Assembly: GCA_031002005.1 (NCBI GenBank)
Contig: JARYHS010008074.1
Span: 280,055,930-280,119,929, forward strand
Reading direction: 5' to 3'
Length of the DNA: 64,000 nt
Origin: Vandiemenella viatica
Taxonomy: Eukaryota; Arthropoda; Insecta; Orthoptera; Morabidae
Shown: positions 22,001 to 33,231 of the stretch, piece after piece
Position numbering within the stretch: the stretch's first letter is position 1
Layout of the letters: each line of letters starts with the position of its first letter
Made by a program: the position numbers and the translations under genes
The notes under the pieces: generated by a model
Seen by the model: the letters and a program-made list of their open reading frames with translations, nothing else
Databases searched by the model: none
What the model was told of the DNA's origin: nothing

Positions 22001-24225
22001 GATAGTAAGTGCTAGACTTCCCATTTTGATACACATATCTTTCCTCTGATAATTTAATTTCGGCGTCATAGAGCACATGTCCCTGTATTAATTAAGGTAA
22101 AATTTTACTACTCACGTCTTTTCGCATTTATTCACTCCTCTATTCCTTCAATCAAGTGCTATTTTAACGTTATGGTCATCATTTTACTTCCATGTACTAC
22201 TGCTAATTCGTCTTCGAATATCTGACCAGAACTCATTGCCGATATATGCATTAAACCCTCCCACCACTCTGCTCGCCAGCTTCCTGTCTCACAGTCCACT
22301 TCCTTTCTAAAGTATTTATTCTATGGTAATCTTCAAAAATTAAAATAGCTGCCCTCCTTTGCAACAACTCACCTAGAATTTGTATGCCATTCTTTCATCC
22401 TCTCCAGTAAATGCAGTGTTTTGAAACCTCTCTACACCACGGATCTAACTGTGTCCAGCACAACTAAGTTTATTGATAAATTATTTGCAACATTTCATTT
22501 CTTCACCAAGTAATTTCTCCTTCACCTCATTACCATACAAGACGTTTTGTTTATATTTATCCAACTTACTGACATTAACTTTTAACAAAGTAACCCATTC
22601 TTGTAGATACCTGGATTTTTCCCCTCCCCCCCCCATAACTGTTCACAATGCTTAACTGCTTGAATATCATTACGAAACTTTACACCATTTACATACAGTT
22701 AGGTTGTGACTAAACCATCAGTGGGCTACACCCATTCATTAGAAAAATGGACATTCCTCCTTGTAACTTGTGCCCTAAAGCTCTCCTTCCCAACTTTAAC
22801 GAATTTTCCGTTCAGCAAGTCACGATAATGGATTTTAATGTACGTATTTACCATCATTCATGACACTTTTGTAGTGACGCTGTCAGCTTATCTACAAGAG
22901 TGGACAGGGTAAGCTTCCACTGGACCCGTGGAAAAGGGTCGATCATAGGTGATCGACCATGGTTCCGATATGAATATTCGTCGTAGGTCCCTACTGCAAC
23001 ACCTGACAGGTTATATGGCTCAGCACATTGAGATATTAACATGGGAATGGAGCTTAAATTACTGTACACGGAAGTTCCATATTTACTCATTTATTTACAT
23101 GAGCAATGATTAATGGCATATGTGAATATCTACAATATTTAACTGGCTTTATAACAAAAAGGTTATGCGTTCCCCGGATTATTCAACACAGGGCCAAGGA
23201 CTAGGTGAGCATGTAACTAATGGGTGCCTCGCCGCCCAAACTAACTGGAATATTGATAATATCTCTACAAGACTATGCTGCCCACATGTATATGACCAAA
23301 TGATTGACCCTCTAACTGTCTACAGTAGAGCCCACCTTAGTAGTAGACGACAGCCATCTTCTTCTCTGCGACCACCACCCCGGCGGCGGGGGCGTCGACG
23401 CCCTCGGCGTCGATGTGGTACTTTGAAAGACTTTCGCAGAGAGACCGACAGACCCTTGCCTCCAGGGTTTAAATAGATACTTCCGCTTCTTATCACCACT
23501 GTGTGGAGAGGGCAATACTCCTCGCTAGCGTGCTGTATGAAGTCATTTTACCAGCTTCCAGTAATGACAAGTGCTTGGCAACCGGCGACTTAGGACTTGC
23601 TGATTGGCGTGCTACTTCTCAGGTCATAGCTCCTATTGCTTAAAAATTTCATGCCCGCCTTGGATCTATCAACTAAGCTTCCCTATTCCAATTCATCTGA
23701 ACTACCTCCTCCCAGTCTACTAAAAGAGATCCACATCAATAACCTTCACGGAACTCATGTTTTTGTTTCATTACCTGAGACACTTTTCTTTTGCAATCGT
23801 GATTCAAGTTCTCAGTCAACTTACCTACCGCTCAGGACAAAGTAGCCGGCCTGTAATTTTCAACCTCATTTCTTTCGTCTCCTTTATTAGCTTATGATAT
23901 TATGACACTATTTCATCATACTTCATGACTACAGATTCAATCCTAATAATATTTTAAGCTACAATACCATCGCGAATCCTCCTGCCGTTAATGCATCTGC
24001 CATAGTAACGGTTCTTTTACTATTTTAACTTATCACCCACACAATATCATCAGGATCTATTTATATTTTACTGGTTTCGTTGTATCGACAGATGTAGAGA
24101 ACCTCCTGCTCCCATTCTTCCTTTCACAGTATAGGATAAAAACGTTAATAGTTTAAGAACCATTTCATACAAATAAAAACACAACTAAACAGCATATTTT
24201 AAATACAATTAAGCCAATTGTAAAT

Positions 24226-24229
<4 letters not shown>
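22001..24229. other. intergenic stretch with a GC-rich, TATA-bearing patch
   Basis: Mostly AT-rich. Between about 23320 and 23540 GC content rises, with the perfect palindrome GGCGTCGACGCC (about 23390), a nearby second GGCGTCGA, and TTTAAATAGATA (about 23468) that could act as a TATA box on the plus strand. It could be a promoter or a solo LTR, but I could not find LTR boundaries or a transcript. Confidence 0.3.

Positions 24230-24260
<31 letters not shown>
24230..24260 (+). repeat. poly-A tract
   Basis: 31 consecutive A directly before the SINE sequence at 24262. Confidence 0.9.
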
Positions 24261-24261
<1 letters not shown>

Positions 24262-24265
<4 letters not shown>

Positions 24266-24530
24266 CGTGGTCCTCAGAAACTTGATTAGACGCTCCGGAA
24301 GGAGGCCTGGTATCAGCGGTAGGAGAGACAGTTCTGTTCCTCTTTCACAACCTAAACGAGTGATCCCACCGGGGGTAAAGTTTAACATGGAATCCGAACC
24401 ATGGAAGCTTACTGGCGCACTTCGCGTTACACAGCTAGTTGTGCCAGAGATGAAAGTCGGGTTAAGGGCATTTAAGAATCCCCGCCGAGACAAAGATTCG
24501 AACCGGAAACCTTTTAATCTCTGAGCTAGG
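24262..24530 (-). mobile_element. tRNA-derived SINE, family 1
   Basis: On the minus strand the head carries a B-box-like GGTTCGAATCTTTGTCTCGG (24485-24505 region), then GCGGGGATTCTTAAA and a body containing TTCCATGGTTCGGATTCCAT. The same order of blocks is seen at 31400-31700 and, with the plus-strand orientation, at 35425-35660. The B box is the internal RNA polymerase III promoter typical of tRNA-derived SINEs. Confidence 0.7.
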
Positions 24531-26071
24531 ATAACATTCTTATGGAAGTATATAATCCATTAACAACAAAGACGAGTACTTTTTAATATATTAATATATA
24601 TCTCAGCTGAATTCATGTCGGTTGACGCAAACCTTGTTAGTCGTAAGTTGAAATATCAGTTTTGTCCAAGACATTAACACTAGCACCTTTGAACAATATG
24701 TTTCTATAGGGGGAAAAGACACACAAAACCAGAATGGGACGAAGTTCTTTATGTCCTGCAAATTCTTCTGAGAACTGTGATGGTAAAGTCTTAGGTGTCA
24801 ATTTGGTAAAAGAAATTGCTAAATTTTAATTTAAGAGAAGTTTTGGGACGTATCATTTATTCAAACAATAGTTAGTAACATTACTTTGGTTTGTTATTAC
24901 TTTGTGTGCAATATGCTATACAACTGGAAGTGGTTGTCTAAATCTACAAATCACTTGGTGCAACAAACAATAGCTACAACCTTTAGGTTTTTCCTACCAA
25001 TTTAAACAAAAAAAAAAAACTTTCTGATCGTTTCAAAGTATTTTTATCTTAATAATCGCATTGCTAGCTGAAAAGTTAGTTTTCAAGCTTAAAAGCTGTA
25101 TACGGTTCTGATTAGGAAAACTAAAAGCAGTCAAGCAAAAACTACGCACATATTTTGACATGAACGTACGCATCCATTAAATGACATTGAGAAAGTAACA
25201 ATGTGCGATAGAGTCGTGCAAACTCTGTCTATGTTCTCTCAGTTTATTGCGGCCAAATACCGGAAAAACAGTACAGAGGACCGAGCCTAGACGTTAGCTT
25301 GATGCTGAGAGTGGGCTAGGTCTGATATTCGTGTGCTGTATGGTAACGAAGGGGTGAAAGGGTTTGGGAGATACTATACTAGCCTTTTCCAACCAAATGT
25401 CAACCTCTCCTTCACGTGGTTCACCCCGTTTGCACGGACGAGGCTATGATTCCGGTATAAGGAGTCAACCACTGCTTGCAAATGTCCCCCGAAAGGAGGA
25501 TGGATGAGCGGGGAGCGGTCCTGGCACCCTCTTACCCTTGGGGTTGGAAACGGCTCCTAAAGGCGAATGATTCAGAAATGATCAACAGCATGGGGATGTA
25601 AAAGGCAACAGGAAACCACTTTATTAAATACCCAAAGGGTATCCCGAGGACATGCAATCCTTCTTCCTCTGTAAAATATTCCGGAGGTAAAATAGTCCCC
25701 CAATCGGATCTCCGGGTGTGGACTACTCTGGGAGGAGCCGTCGAAATGTATAGAAGAATTCTACGAGTCGGAGCGTAGAATGTTGGAAGTCTGAATATGG
25801 CTGGTAGGTTAAAAAACTTAAAAAGGGAGCTGGAGCGACTTAAGTTAGATGCTGTCAGGATTAGTAAGATTAAGTGGAATGATGCCAAGGATTTCTGATT
25901 TGGGGTACACAGAACAATGAATACAAAAGCTGTCAGTGGAGTTATTGGTGTAGGTTTTGTAATGAATAAGAGAGTAGGGAAACGGGTAATTTATTATGAA
26001 CAGTATAGCGACAGGATTATTTTGATGAGGTTAGAAACTAAGCACGCCCCAACTACGTTAGGACAAGTGTA

Positions 26072-26910
26072 CAGATGGAGGACAAAATAATACGAACATC
26101 TTTGAAAAAGTATGACGTATTTCGTACCTGCAGTACAGCCGCGCCACTGCAACAAAAGTCTGACACCTAGTGAGCCTGAAGAGGAAGGTATTAGTCTCTC
26201 AACAGCAGTCACCTGCGTTGCATGCGTCTATCGAACTGTCTGTGATAAGTTGAAATGTCAGACCTGTCAGAATTCCTAAGAGGAATGATCGTTGGAGCGC
26301 ATTTAAGTGGAGCATCGGTTAGGAAACATCAAACCTTTTGGTGTTTGCAAGGAGCACTGTCTTCAAAGCACAACAGTGGCCGAAAATCAAAGCTTCCTGA
26401 TAGGGATAGACGGGTATTGAAGCTCATATCTTGCCGCGGTCTTGGACCACTTGTTATTCTGCATGGTAGAATCAAATCCAATCACTATCTAAGCATTCTA
26501 GGGGATCATATCCATCCTTTTCCCCCAGACTGTATTCCCTGAAGAGCGACCGCTTTTTCAAGACCACAACGCCCCTATCCACATGCTAGGTGTTCGAAGA
26601 GCATGACGATGAAGTTGAACATCTAGCATGGCCCCCTCAATCTCCGGACTTGAATATTATTGAATATTTATGGGAATATTTGGAGTCCAAACTTCGTTTC
26701 CGATTTCCTCCTCCATCCAGCCTTTCGGAATTAGAGACCATTCTGCAGGAGGAATAGCTTAATACACCTTTAAATATTGTCCAAGACATTTATGCATCTA
26801 TCCTACGTCGCATTAAATCTGTACTTCAGTCAAAGGGTGGTCCAACTCCCTCTTAATAAAGATTTTACACTATTTCACAGGTGTTCGTATTATTTTGTTC
26901 TCCCCCTGTG
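26072..26910 (+). mobile_element. Tc1-like element, internally deleted
   Basis: Flanked by TA (26070-71 and 26911-12). Ends are CAGATGGAGGACAAAATAAT and, reverse-complemented on the right, CACAGGGGGAGAACAAAATAAT, each followed by ACGAACA. Inside, a short HTH-type start (MSDLSEFLRGMIVGAHLSG, 26255) is followed by a jump to the transposase C-terminus: QDHNAPIHM, then WPPQSPDLNIIEYLWEYLES (about 26630-26690) with the second and third acidic catalytic positions, and a tail to about 26855. Frameshifts and stops show it is dead. It splits the LINE frame at a VYTP-type codon with only the TA duplicated. Confidence 0.85.
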
Positions 26911-26983
26911 TATACCAACGTCACACGAAGATGACGAAGAAGTAGAGAAAATATACGCCGAAATTGAAGAATTAATCTAATAT

Positions 26984-27346
26984 GTGAAGGGGAAGGAAAA
27001 TCTAATAATCATGAGTGATTGGCATGAGATAGTGGGAGTAGGAAAAGAGGGGAATACTATAGGAAGGTTTGGTCTGGGAGAAAGAAACGAGCGAGGAAGC
27101 AGGTTGTTAGCATTTTATGAAAAATATATGCTAATCTCGGCAAACACACTGTTTAAGAACTATGTAAGAAGGATATACACCTGGAAATGTCCAGGGGATA
27201 CAGGCAGATATCAGCTAGATTATATCATGGTCAAACAAAGATTCGGGAATCAAGTTCTAGATTGTAAAGCGTACCAAAGAGCAGACATAGACTCTGACCG
27301 TAATTTGATAGTAATGAAGAGCAGGCTGAAATTCAAGCGAATATAG
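26984..27346 (+). pseudogene. RTE-like LINE endonuclease domain fragment
   Basis: 120 open codons of AP-type endonuclease, which nicks the target to start reverse transcription. Visible: MSDWHEIVGVGKEGNTIGRF, where the family usually has a GDFNA(K/R)VG motif (here SDW-E, so the metal-binding D/N are changed), then GLGERNERGSRLL, ISANTLF, RRIYTWKCPG, QLDYIMV and DIDSDRNLI (family 'SDH.l', His replaced by Arg). The altered catalytic residues suggest loss of activity before further decay. It stays in frame with VEKIYAEIEELI just upstream except for one stop. Confidence 0.8.
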
Positions 27347-27689
27347 AAGCAATATAGCAGAAAAGACTGTAAGTGAATAAACTGAAACAATCTACCACAA
27401 GAGAAAATTTGCAGAAATAGTGGACTTAGGTCTAAGAAGTAACTCTGACAGGAGTTCATCCCAGGACGAATGGAATGCATTGATGAGAGAAATAATGAAA
27501 GCTGGTAAAGAAACAGTAGGCCTTATGGAACAAGCCGCCAGAAAACCTTGGATCACAGAATAAATTTTGGAGCTGATGGATCAGAGGAGAAGGCACAAAA
27601 ATGCTCAGGATTAAGCAGGAAGAGAACAATACTGGAAATTTAGAAATAAAATAAACAGGGAATGCAAAAAAGCAACAGAAAAGTGGCTC

Positions 27690-27850
27690 GACGTGGCAGT
27701 GACAGCAGTCAGCTTGCAACAGCTTTAAGATGCCTGATGAAGACAGCAGAGCCAGCTGTCGAAACGTCGTGTTTACACAACACCATCCGGCTGGAAACCC
27801 GAGAGGACTTCATTTCATCAATACCCCGGGAAAGTCTCCACTCACACATT
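27690..27850 (+). mobile_element. short Penelope-like 3' piece with hammerhead-like motif, inside the LINE
   Basis: The LINE frame reads ...NRECKKATEKWL up to about 27690 and continues DDAYRKIKQNFGE from about 27852; the 160 bp between is foreign. It holds CTGATGA (27734-27740), GACAGC...GCTGTC able to pair as stem II, then GAAACGTCGT (27761), followed by ACCCGAGAGGACTTCATTTC. These are the conserved boxes of a hammerhead ribozyme, a known feature of Penelope-like termini. Confidence 0.6.
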
Positions 27851-28308
27851 AGATGATGCATATAGGAAGATCAAACAAAATTTTGGAGAAATGAAGAAAA
27901 GAGGTGTGAACATTAAAACTGCCGATGGGAAACCTCTTTTAAGATCAGACAATAGAGCTAACCGATGGAAGGAATACGTTGAGAAACTGATGGGGACGAC
28001 TTCAACAATAGCGTAATGGAAAAGGAAGGCGATGTTGATATTGATGAATTAGGAGATCCTGTTTGAAGGACAGAATTTGATAGCTCTGAATGACTTAAAA
28101 GCAAATAATGCTGTTGTAATTGATGAGATCCCTGCAGAACTTCTTAAATCCCTGGTAGAAGAGGGAATAAAAAGATTATTCAAACATATAAAATAAAAAA
28201 ATAGGAGAAATTCCAACATATTTTAATAAAATATCTTCTTCACACTTCCGAAGAAGGCACAAACCAACAAATATGAAAATTATCGACCATTAATCTTACA
28301 TCACATGC

Positions 28309-28600
28309 TTGAAAATTACTGATCCGAATTATATATACAGAAGAATAGAAAGGGTAGTAGAAGCCATAGTAGGTGAAGATCAGATTGGATTTAGGATAAA
28401 CCTCTGTACACGGGAAGCAATTCTGGCTTTAAAATTAATATTTGAAGCAAGGATAAGGAAAAACAAAGATAATTTCATGGCATTTGTTGATTTAGAAAAT
28501 CTTTTGATAATGTTAGGTGGGACAAGATTTTTAAAATTTTACAGAAGTCAGGTATAAAATATCAAGATAGAAGAATACTTTATAAACTATATAAGAATCA
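28309..28600 (+). pseudogene. RTE-like LINE reverse transcriptase fragment
   Basis: Plus-strand frame: RRIERVVEAIVGEDQIGFRI (the 'E.QfGF' motif), TREAILALKLIFEARIR, then FMAFVDLENLL where the family has the motif A 'aFvDleKAFD'. A frameshift just after (near 28505) is followed by WDKIFKILQKSGIK-type sequence. The AFD catalytic context is lost and the later YADD region is not intact. C-terminal similarity reappears at about 28690-28900 (SETWTL). Confidence 0.75.
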
Positions 28601-29217
28601 AGTGGCTATAAAAAAATTAGAGAATCATGAGAGACATGCATAACTTAATAAGGTTGCGAGACAAGGTTGACGTCTAGCCCCGTTAATATTCAACTTGTAT
28701 GTAGAGGAAGCAATAAAGGAAGTAAAAAAGAATACCACTAGCATACAAAGTCTTCATGAAGAAGAGAAATCTTTTAGTTTTAATATTGATCTAGGAATTA
28801 GAAAGAACATTCTAAAACTCTATGTGTGGAGCATAGCACTTCATGGTAGCGAAACGTGGACTTTAGGAATACCAGAAAGAAAGATAATTGAAGCATTTTA
28901 AATGTGGTGCTACAGAAGAATGCTGAAAATTAAGTGGACAGACAAGGTACGAAATGAAGGAGCTTTTGAAATGATGGGTGGAAGAAAAACTTTGTAGAAG
29001 AAGCTAACAGAAGGAAGAGACATGCTGGATTGTTTAATTAGTTACTGGAGGGAACAGTCGAAGGTAAGAACTGTAGAGGAAGAGAGAGATTAGAATATAT
29101 GTAGCTGATAATTGAGAACATGTGTTTCAAGGGTTTAGAGATGAAGAGCTTGGCACAAGATAGGAATGGATGGAGGATTACATCAAACCAGTCGAAAGAC
29201 TGACGACAGCAAAGAAA

Positions 29218-30531
29218 AAAAAATGGTAAGGAATCGATGCTTGTACTCGCTCGGTACAATCGAAACAGAGTACGAATTGCTTTTGAATGTTAAAATTGCT
29301 AAGGAACATGCGTTATGAAGGATTGAAGTAACGGACAAATTAATGAGTGGAGAGGATGTGTCTTGTTCCTATTGCTATTTTCTACTTGCTGTTGTATCAT
29401 TTTATATAATTTTATACCTTTACCTCAGAAAATTCGAATATTTATAGGGTACTACTCTACGTTAATGAAAAACTTAAAAATTGGCATAATGTACCACATT
29501 TCAACTTTTCTGTGGCGATGTTACACTATCCAAATATATTATATATGGAGGAAAAAACACCTGTAAATCACCATGTTCTGATATGGGAGGTGTTTATTAT
29601 CCTTGTTAGCAATTTCTCATCTGTCATTCTTATACGCATATTTTAACCATGTATTTTGTGTATATATAAATTGGGCTGTTGCCTCCAAATTCAGAATAGC
29701 CTGAAGTAAACGCTTCTTGTCCTCCAAATATAAAGCAGAAGCTTCTATTTCTCAGATACAGGAGAGCATATATATTACTAAGGGCAAAACGTACTCGGTT
29801 CACTCCTACACAGATTATGTATCCTCTGATGATGACGATGAGGAAGATAATCTACTTACTAGGTCGAAATTTGGAGCTTAAAGGTACCCTTAAGTGTCTA
29901 AATAAGCGAGGAAGATATCATACATAGCTGCTACAGCACAAGCACTGCAAGTGAGAGACACTTTTGCAGGTCTGGTTTCATCAATTCAGAAAAGCGAATC
30001 AATTTTTCTGGTGAACATGTGTTCAATATTTTGCATTGATGAACCAAAATCCTTACAAGACGCCTTCTCAAACACATACACGTTGTCATCATATCTACGT
30101 TGGCTCAGTAGATATAACATAAACAAAATGTTTAAAGTATTCATTGATATACTATAGTTTAGAGAACGCTCCTGCTGTACAATCATGTCCCGTTTTCTCT
30201 GATGTACCATCATCGTTGTTGTGTGGTACCGGCCAGGAAGATACTATGCGATATTCAAGCATTGCTAAGCCTTCGTTTGTCCCCGAAGCTTTGGGGAGCT
30301 CCAGTGGTCTCAGCTCACCCGAGTAGAGAAGATCGGTCGTAGGAATATCCGAGTGAGTTCGAGTGTGAGTATACGCCTATTTGCATGACACTAATGTGCG
30401 AACATTAAGATTTTTTGAAATTACAAACGTTATGTAAGTAAAAAGTATTTAACGTTTTCAGTTAGGTTCTAGTTTATCTAAAGTAAAGAAAGTTGGTTGG
30501 GTGTAGCAGCATAAGGTTGCAGTTGTTGTTC
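29218..30531. other. AT-rich stretch, nothing recognised
   Basis: Short frames only. No repeat or exon noticed between the LINE tail and the Gr terminal exon. Confidence 0.45.
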
Positions 30532-30717
30532 CTATCCGTACTGCTGCAGCAGTACCAGATAGGTGACGAAAACGCTGGCAAGAGCGAAGACGATGCGCAG
30601 GTCGAAGTCGAAACAGCCGGCGGCCTGCAGGCGGACGGCGCCCAGCAGAGACACCTGGCGGCAGAGGGCGCGAAGCTCGCTGGACGCGCCCCACACGGGA
30701 CGGGAGCACACCTGACA
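30532..30717 (-). CDS. gustatory receptor, last exon (TM7 and C-terminal signature)
   Basis: Minus-strand exon of about 62 codons. It begins after the acceptor GTGTGTCAG (VCSRPVWGAS...) and ends at TAG (30532-30534). SSELRALCRQVSLLGAVRLQ leads into AAGCFDFDLRIVFALASVF and the terminal VTYLVLLQQYG. This fits the Gr/7tm_7 C-terminal hallmark: Gly-Phe-Phe-x-Asp-type start of TM7 and TYhhhhhQF (final F is Y here). Gr proteins are seven-helix ligand-gated cation channels with intracellular N-terminus, expressed in taste neurons. The exon is open, unbroken and GC-rich (about 65%). The preceding exon is at 34267-34527, same strand, and both junctions are phase 0, so I infer one transcription unit with an intron of about 3.5 kb. 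Confidence 0.8.
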   Translation of the reverse strand, partial: CQVCSRPVWGASSELRALCRQVSLLGAVRLQAAGCFDFDLRIVFALASVFVTYLVLLQQYG

Positions 30718-30804
30718 CACATCCACAACAAATAACAGGGGATATAATTCAATAAATGGGCATTGGAATATATGCTTATCGGAGACACAGTTACTTTCTT
30801 TCTG

Positions 30805-30806
<2 letters not shown>

Positions 30807-30837
<31 letters not shown>
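30807..30837 (+). repeat. poly-T tract in Gr intron
   Basis: 31 consecutive T about 90 bp on the intron side of the terminal Gr exon (poly-A in the sense of that gene). Confidence 0.9.
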
Positions 30838-30840
<3 letters not shown>

Positions 30841-31399
30841 TCTTATCCGGTAGTGGGGATTATCAAGAGATATTCAGACATGCACAACCGACTCAGCGTC
30901 ACCCAACCGACAAACCACGACGTCATTATACTAATGGAAACAGATTTCGTGAAAATTGTTCACTTCAATAAACACTGCTGCTAAAAATTGGGTTTTAAAG
31001 CGTTATACGTGCATTCAATTAACGACGACTCTAGAGTTTTAAATAAGTGAGTGCTCACGTATTATATTTGCACGATAAAATTATCAAATTATTTTTTTTA
31101 TTATCTACCTTTTTGAGTAATCATTTTTAAATAATCTGAATTTTATGCATCATATATCCTCAGAATCTTCGCTATCTCCAATTAAACAAGTGGTTCATTT
31201 GACTTAATAATAGTTTTTGGTTACAGGAACTTTGCTGCTAACTACCGATAATTGTCGTCACATTATTCGAGCAAACCACTTAATCGGCAGTCACGGAACA
31301 CCAAGTAGAAGAAGGGAAAAGAATTCAGTGGGACGTGGTGAAAATCGTAGCTCAATTATAGAAACTTTCAAACACCCCAAGAACTTCAGTTTAAGTGAA

Positions 31400-31700
31400 A
31401 TACGGAAGTGTGCGCTAGCAGGTGAAGAGTCTTGTGGTCGTAATGACCTGGTGACAGGGTTTTTATTGGCTGCGCACTCCGCCCCTATCCTGCCGGGTGT
31501 AGGGACCTTGCGTTTAACGTGGAATCCGAACCACGGAAGCGTTGTAACGTATTTCACATTGGACATGAGGCTGTTGCAGATGAGAAAGTCAGCCTAAAGG
31601 CCTTTGAAAATCTCCACCGAGACAGGGATTCGAACCGGAGACTTTTCGATCTCTAGTTAATCGCCTCAACCTATGAGCCAACCGCCCGTCCCACTCGCAG
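31400..31700 (-). mobile_element. tRNA-derived SINE, family 1
   Basis: Minus-strand head GGTTGGCTCATAGGTTGAGG (A-box side), then CTCCGGTTCGAATCCCTGTC (B box) and TCGGTGGAGATTTTC, followed by the body with the TTCCGTGGTTCGGATTCCAC block. It is collinear with 24262-24530 and lies in the intron of the Gr gene, same strand sense as the gene. Confidence 0.75.
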
Positions 31701-31704
31701 CTAA

Positions 31705-31920
31705 GGAAGCGTCCAAAACTACGTGGCTTGGTCAAGGTGGCGGGGGAAGGGGTTGAGTAGGAAGCTACGCTGTGCTCCGTGGGGATAAGGGGGGGGGGGG
31801 GGCGTGTGATCCGTGCCATCCCACTTGGCTTTCATTCCTATTATTAGTGACGTTTAAAATAAGATACAGAACACACATGTGGATTTACTTCCGCCATTTA
31901 ATTATATGTTATTTAGCTAT
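31705..31920 (+). mobile_element. G-rich palindromic MITE, left half
   Basis: After TAA (31702-04) it reads GGAAGCGTCCAAAACTACGT GGCTTGG, then a G-run block with AGGAAGCTACGCTG, a run of G near 31790-31802, and CCGCCATTTAATTATATG. This is the first half of the 390-bp element present complete at 59996-60386 and 50642-51032. The second half resumes at about 32875, so the copy appears split by about 950 bp. Confidence 0.65.
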
Positions 31921-32345
31921 CCTATATACTGACATGCATGTGACTAGAAGTCATAGCGTTGTGTTGAACGCGACCAGCGCATTTGAAGTCACCGTCACGC
32001 GACGATGCATTACGATTAAAATCATTAGACATGCGGTAACTAGACTCAAATTGGCTTACAGATGTCACCCGGGATTTTGCAAGGCAGTGACAGTTTGTGT
32101 TGTTTTGATGGTTTACATACAGCTGCTTTGATTAGGACCGCTGGCGTATGACCACACCCTCGTTGGTAAAATGATACAAGTAAACTTCAGTGCATCTTTA
32201 ATTATAGTGCTCGCTGAAATGTTAATTCAAGTTCAAAGTGTAGTGTGAATTGGCACTGTGCAATAATACATTACTAGGCTTATCCAATATGTTTTTTCAA
32301 CGAGGTTTCATTAGTTGTAGATATCTTATAAGTAGATAAAAGATT

Positions 32346-32545
32346 TTTTTTCCTTATGGCTTTACGACTCGTCGACGTAGGCCATGGCCTTTTGAAGGAA
32401 GCATCCTGGTATTCAACTCAAGTGATTTGGGGAAACAATGGAAAACAAAAATCTGGATGCCCGAACGAAGATTCGAACTGCCGTCCTCCCGAATGCGAGG
32501 CCAAAGCGTTAACCGTTCACCCCCCACGCTCAGTGGATCAAAGAG
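32346..32545 (-). mobile_element. tRNA-derived SINE, family 2
   Basis: On the minus strand: a head GTGAACGGTTAACGCTTTGG (A box side), GGCAGTTCGAATCTTCGTTC (B box), a body TTTCCATTGTTTCCCCAAAT, and a 3' end GTCGACGAGTCGTAAAGCCATAAGG followed by A8. It is collinear with 33232-33482. The oligo-A at the sense 3' end and tRNA-like head define a SINE. Confidence 0.8.
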
Positions 32546-32874
32546 TGATTCTCTGGTAATGTAGAAAGAATGGTGACAGAACTGCAGCAAAAGAAAGCAA
32601 AAAATGAAGTTTTTCTTATTTTTTTACGCGGCACGTACACTTTGTTCTATTTTATCTATAAATGAACAATGATGAATGAGATAAGGAGAATATTTTTAGT
32701 AACACCTCAAGAAGAAAAGGATCCCTGAATTATTCTGATATAGAGAATTTTTACAATAATTAAACATTTGCACGAGTGGCTAGTATCAACATTTCATTCA
32801 TAATATTTACAACTATAGAAATTCATAGCACAAAGATCGATTGTGTTCATTATATACGCAATAATTTTAACGAT

Positions 32875-32985
32875 ATTCTGTTAGGAGAAAACAGTACCAA
32901 CTGCCTTCTGGATTAATAGGGAAAAAGCTACGTGCCAGGGTGGAGGAGGCGAGACAAAAGAAGCCACGACAAACACGATCGCTAG
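32875..32985 (+). mobile_element. G-rich palindromic MITE, right half
   Basis: CTGTTAGGAGAAAACAGTAC, GCCTTCTGGATTAATAGGGA and AAGCTACGTGCCAGGGTGGA follow the same order as 60215-60310 in the complete copy. It matches the missing part of 31705-31920. The outer terminus is eroded. Confidence 0.6.
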
Positions 32986-33099
32986 AACAGCGGAAAATCA
33001 ATGCCGGAAATACAACTTCTGCTGCCGAAAACAAAAACGATCTGTCCAGTATGCCGGAGTGTAACTAGCTGTTATCAGCGGATACACCAGCTCGGAATA

Positions 33100-33135
33100 G
33101 CCCTTATGATGGTAACAAATTGAGGGCCGAAACAT
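33100..33135 (+). ncRNA. degenerate hammerhead-like motif
   Basis: GCCCTTATGATGGTAACAAA TTGAGGGCCGAAACATTAGC keeps the spacing of CUGANGA...GAAAC with a possible GCCC/GGGC pairing, but the first box is CTTATGA rather than CTGATGA. Probably a relic of a Penelope-like terminus. Confidence 0.25.
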
Positions 33136-33231
33136 TAGCAGTACCAACAACATTCACACAGCGCTAAACATTCAGATTAAGTGGACGTAACGCCTTCAAA
33201 CAGCGTCGAATTTTATACTAAAATTAACGCT

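Larger units (their letters stand above)
25260..29217 (+). mobile_element. decayed RTE-like LINE with nested insertions
   Basis: A plus-strand non-LTR element. The 5' region (25280-25760) has the GGCAACAGGAAACCACTTTATT leader common in arthropod RTE elements. Coding similarity runs from about 25790 (AGGTTAAAAAACTTAAAAAG...) through an endonuclease (26913-27345) and RT (28310-28600) to a 'GSETWTL' C-terminal region (28850) and a 3' end ...CAAACCAGTCGAAAGACTGA CGACAGC followed by A8-9 at 29217. Frameshifts and stops are scattered. A Tc1-like element (26072-26910) and a short Penelope-like piece (about 27690-27850) lie within it. Confidence 0.85.

Noticed and set aside
25532..25888. 118-codon minus-strand frame
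   Set aside because: Antisense to the 5' region of the RTE-like LINE on the plus strand.
29816..29860. CTGATGATGACGATGAGGAAG as a hammerhead motif
   Set aside because: CTGATGA is present but there is no GAAA box or pairable stem at the right spacing.
30474..30788. Cys/Ala/Ser-rich minus-strand frame of 104 codons
   Set aside because: Alternative frame of the terminal Gr exon; the frame with the TYLVLLQQY signature explains the sequence.
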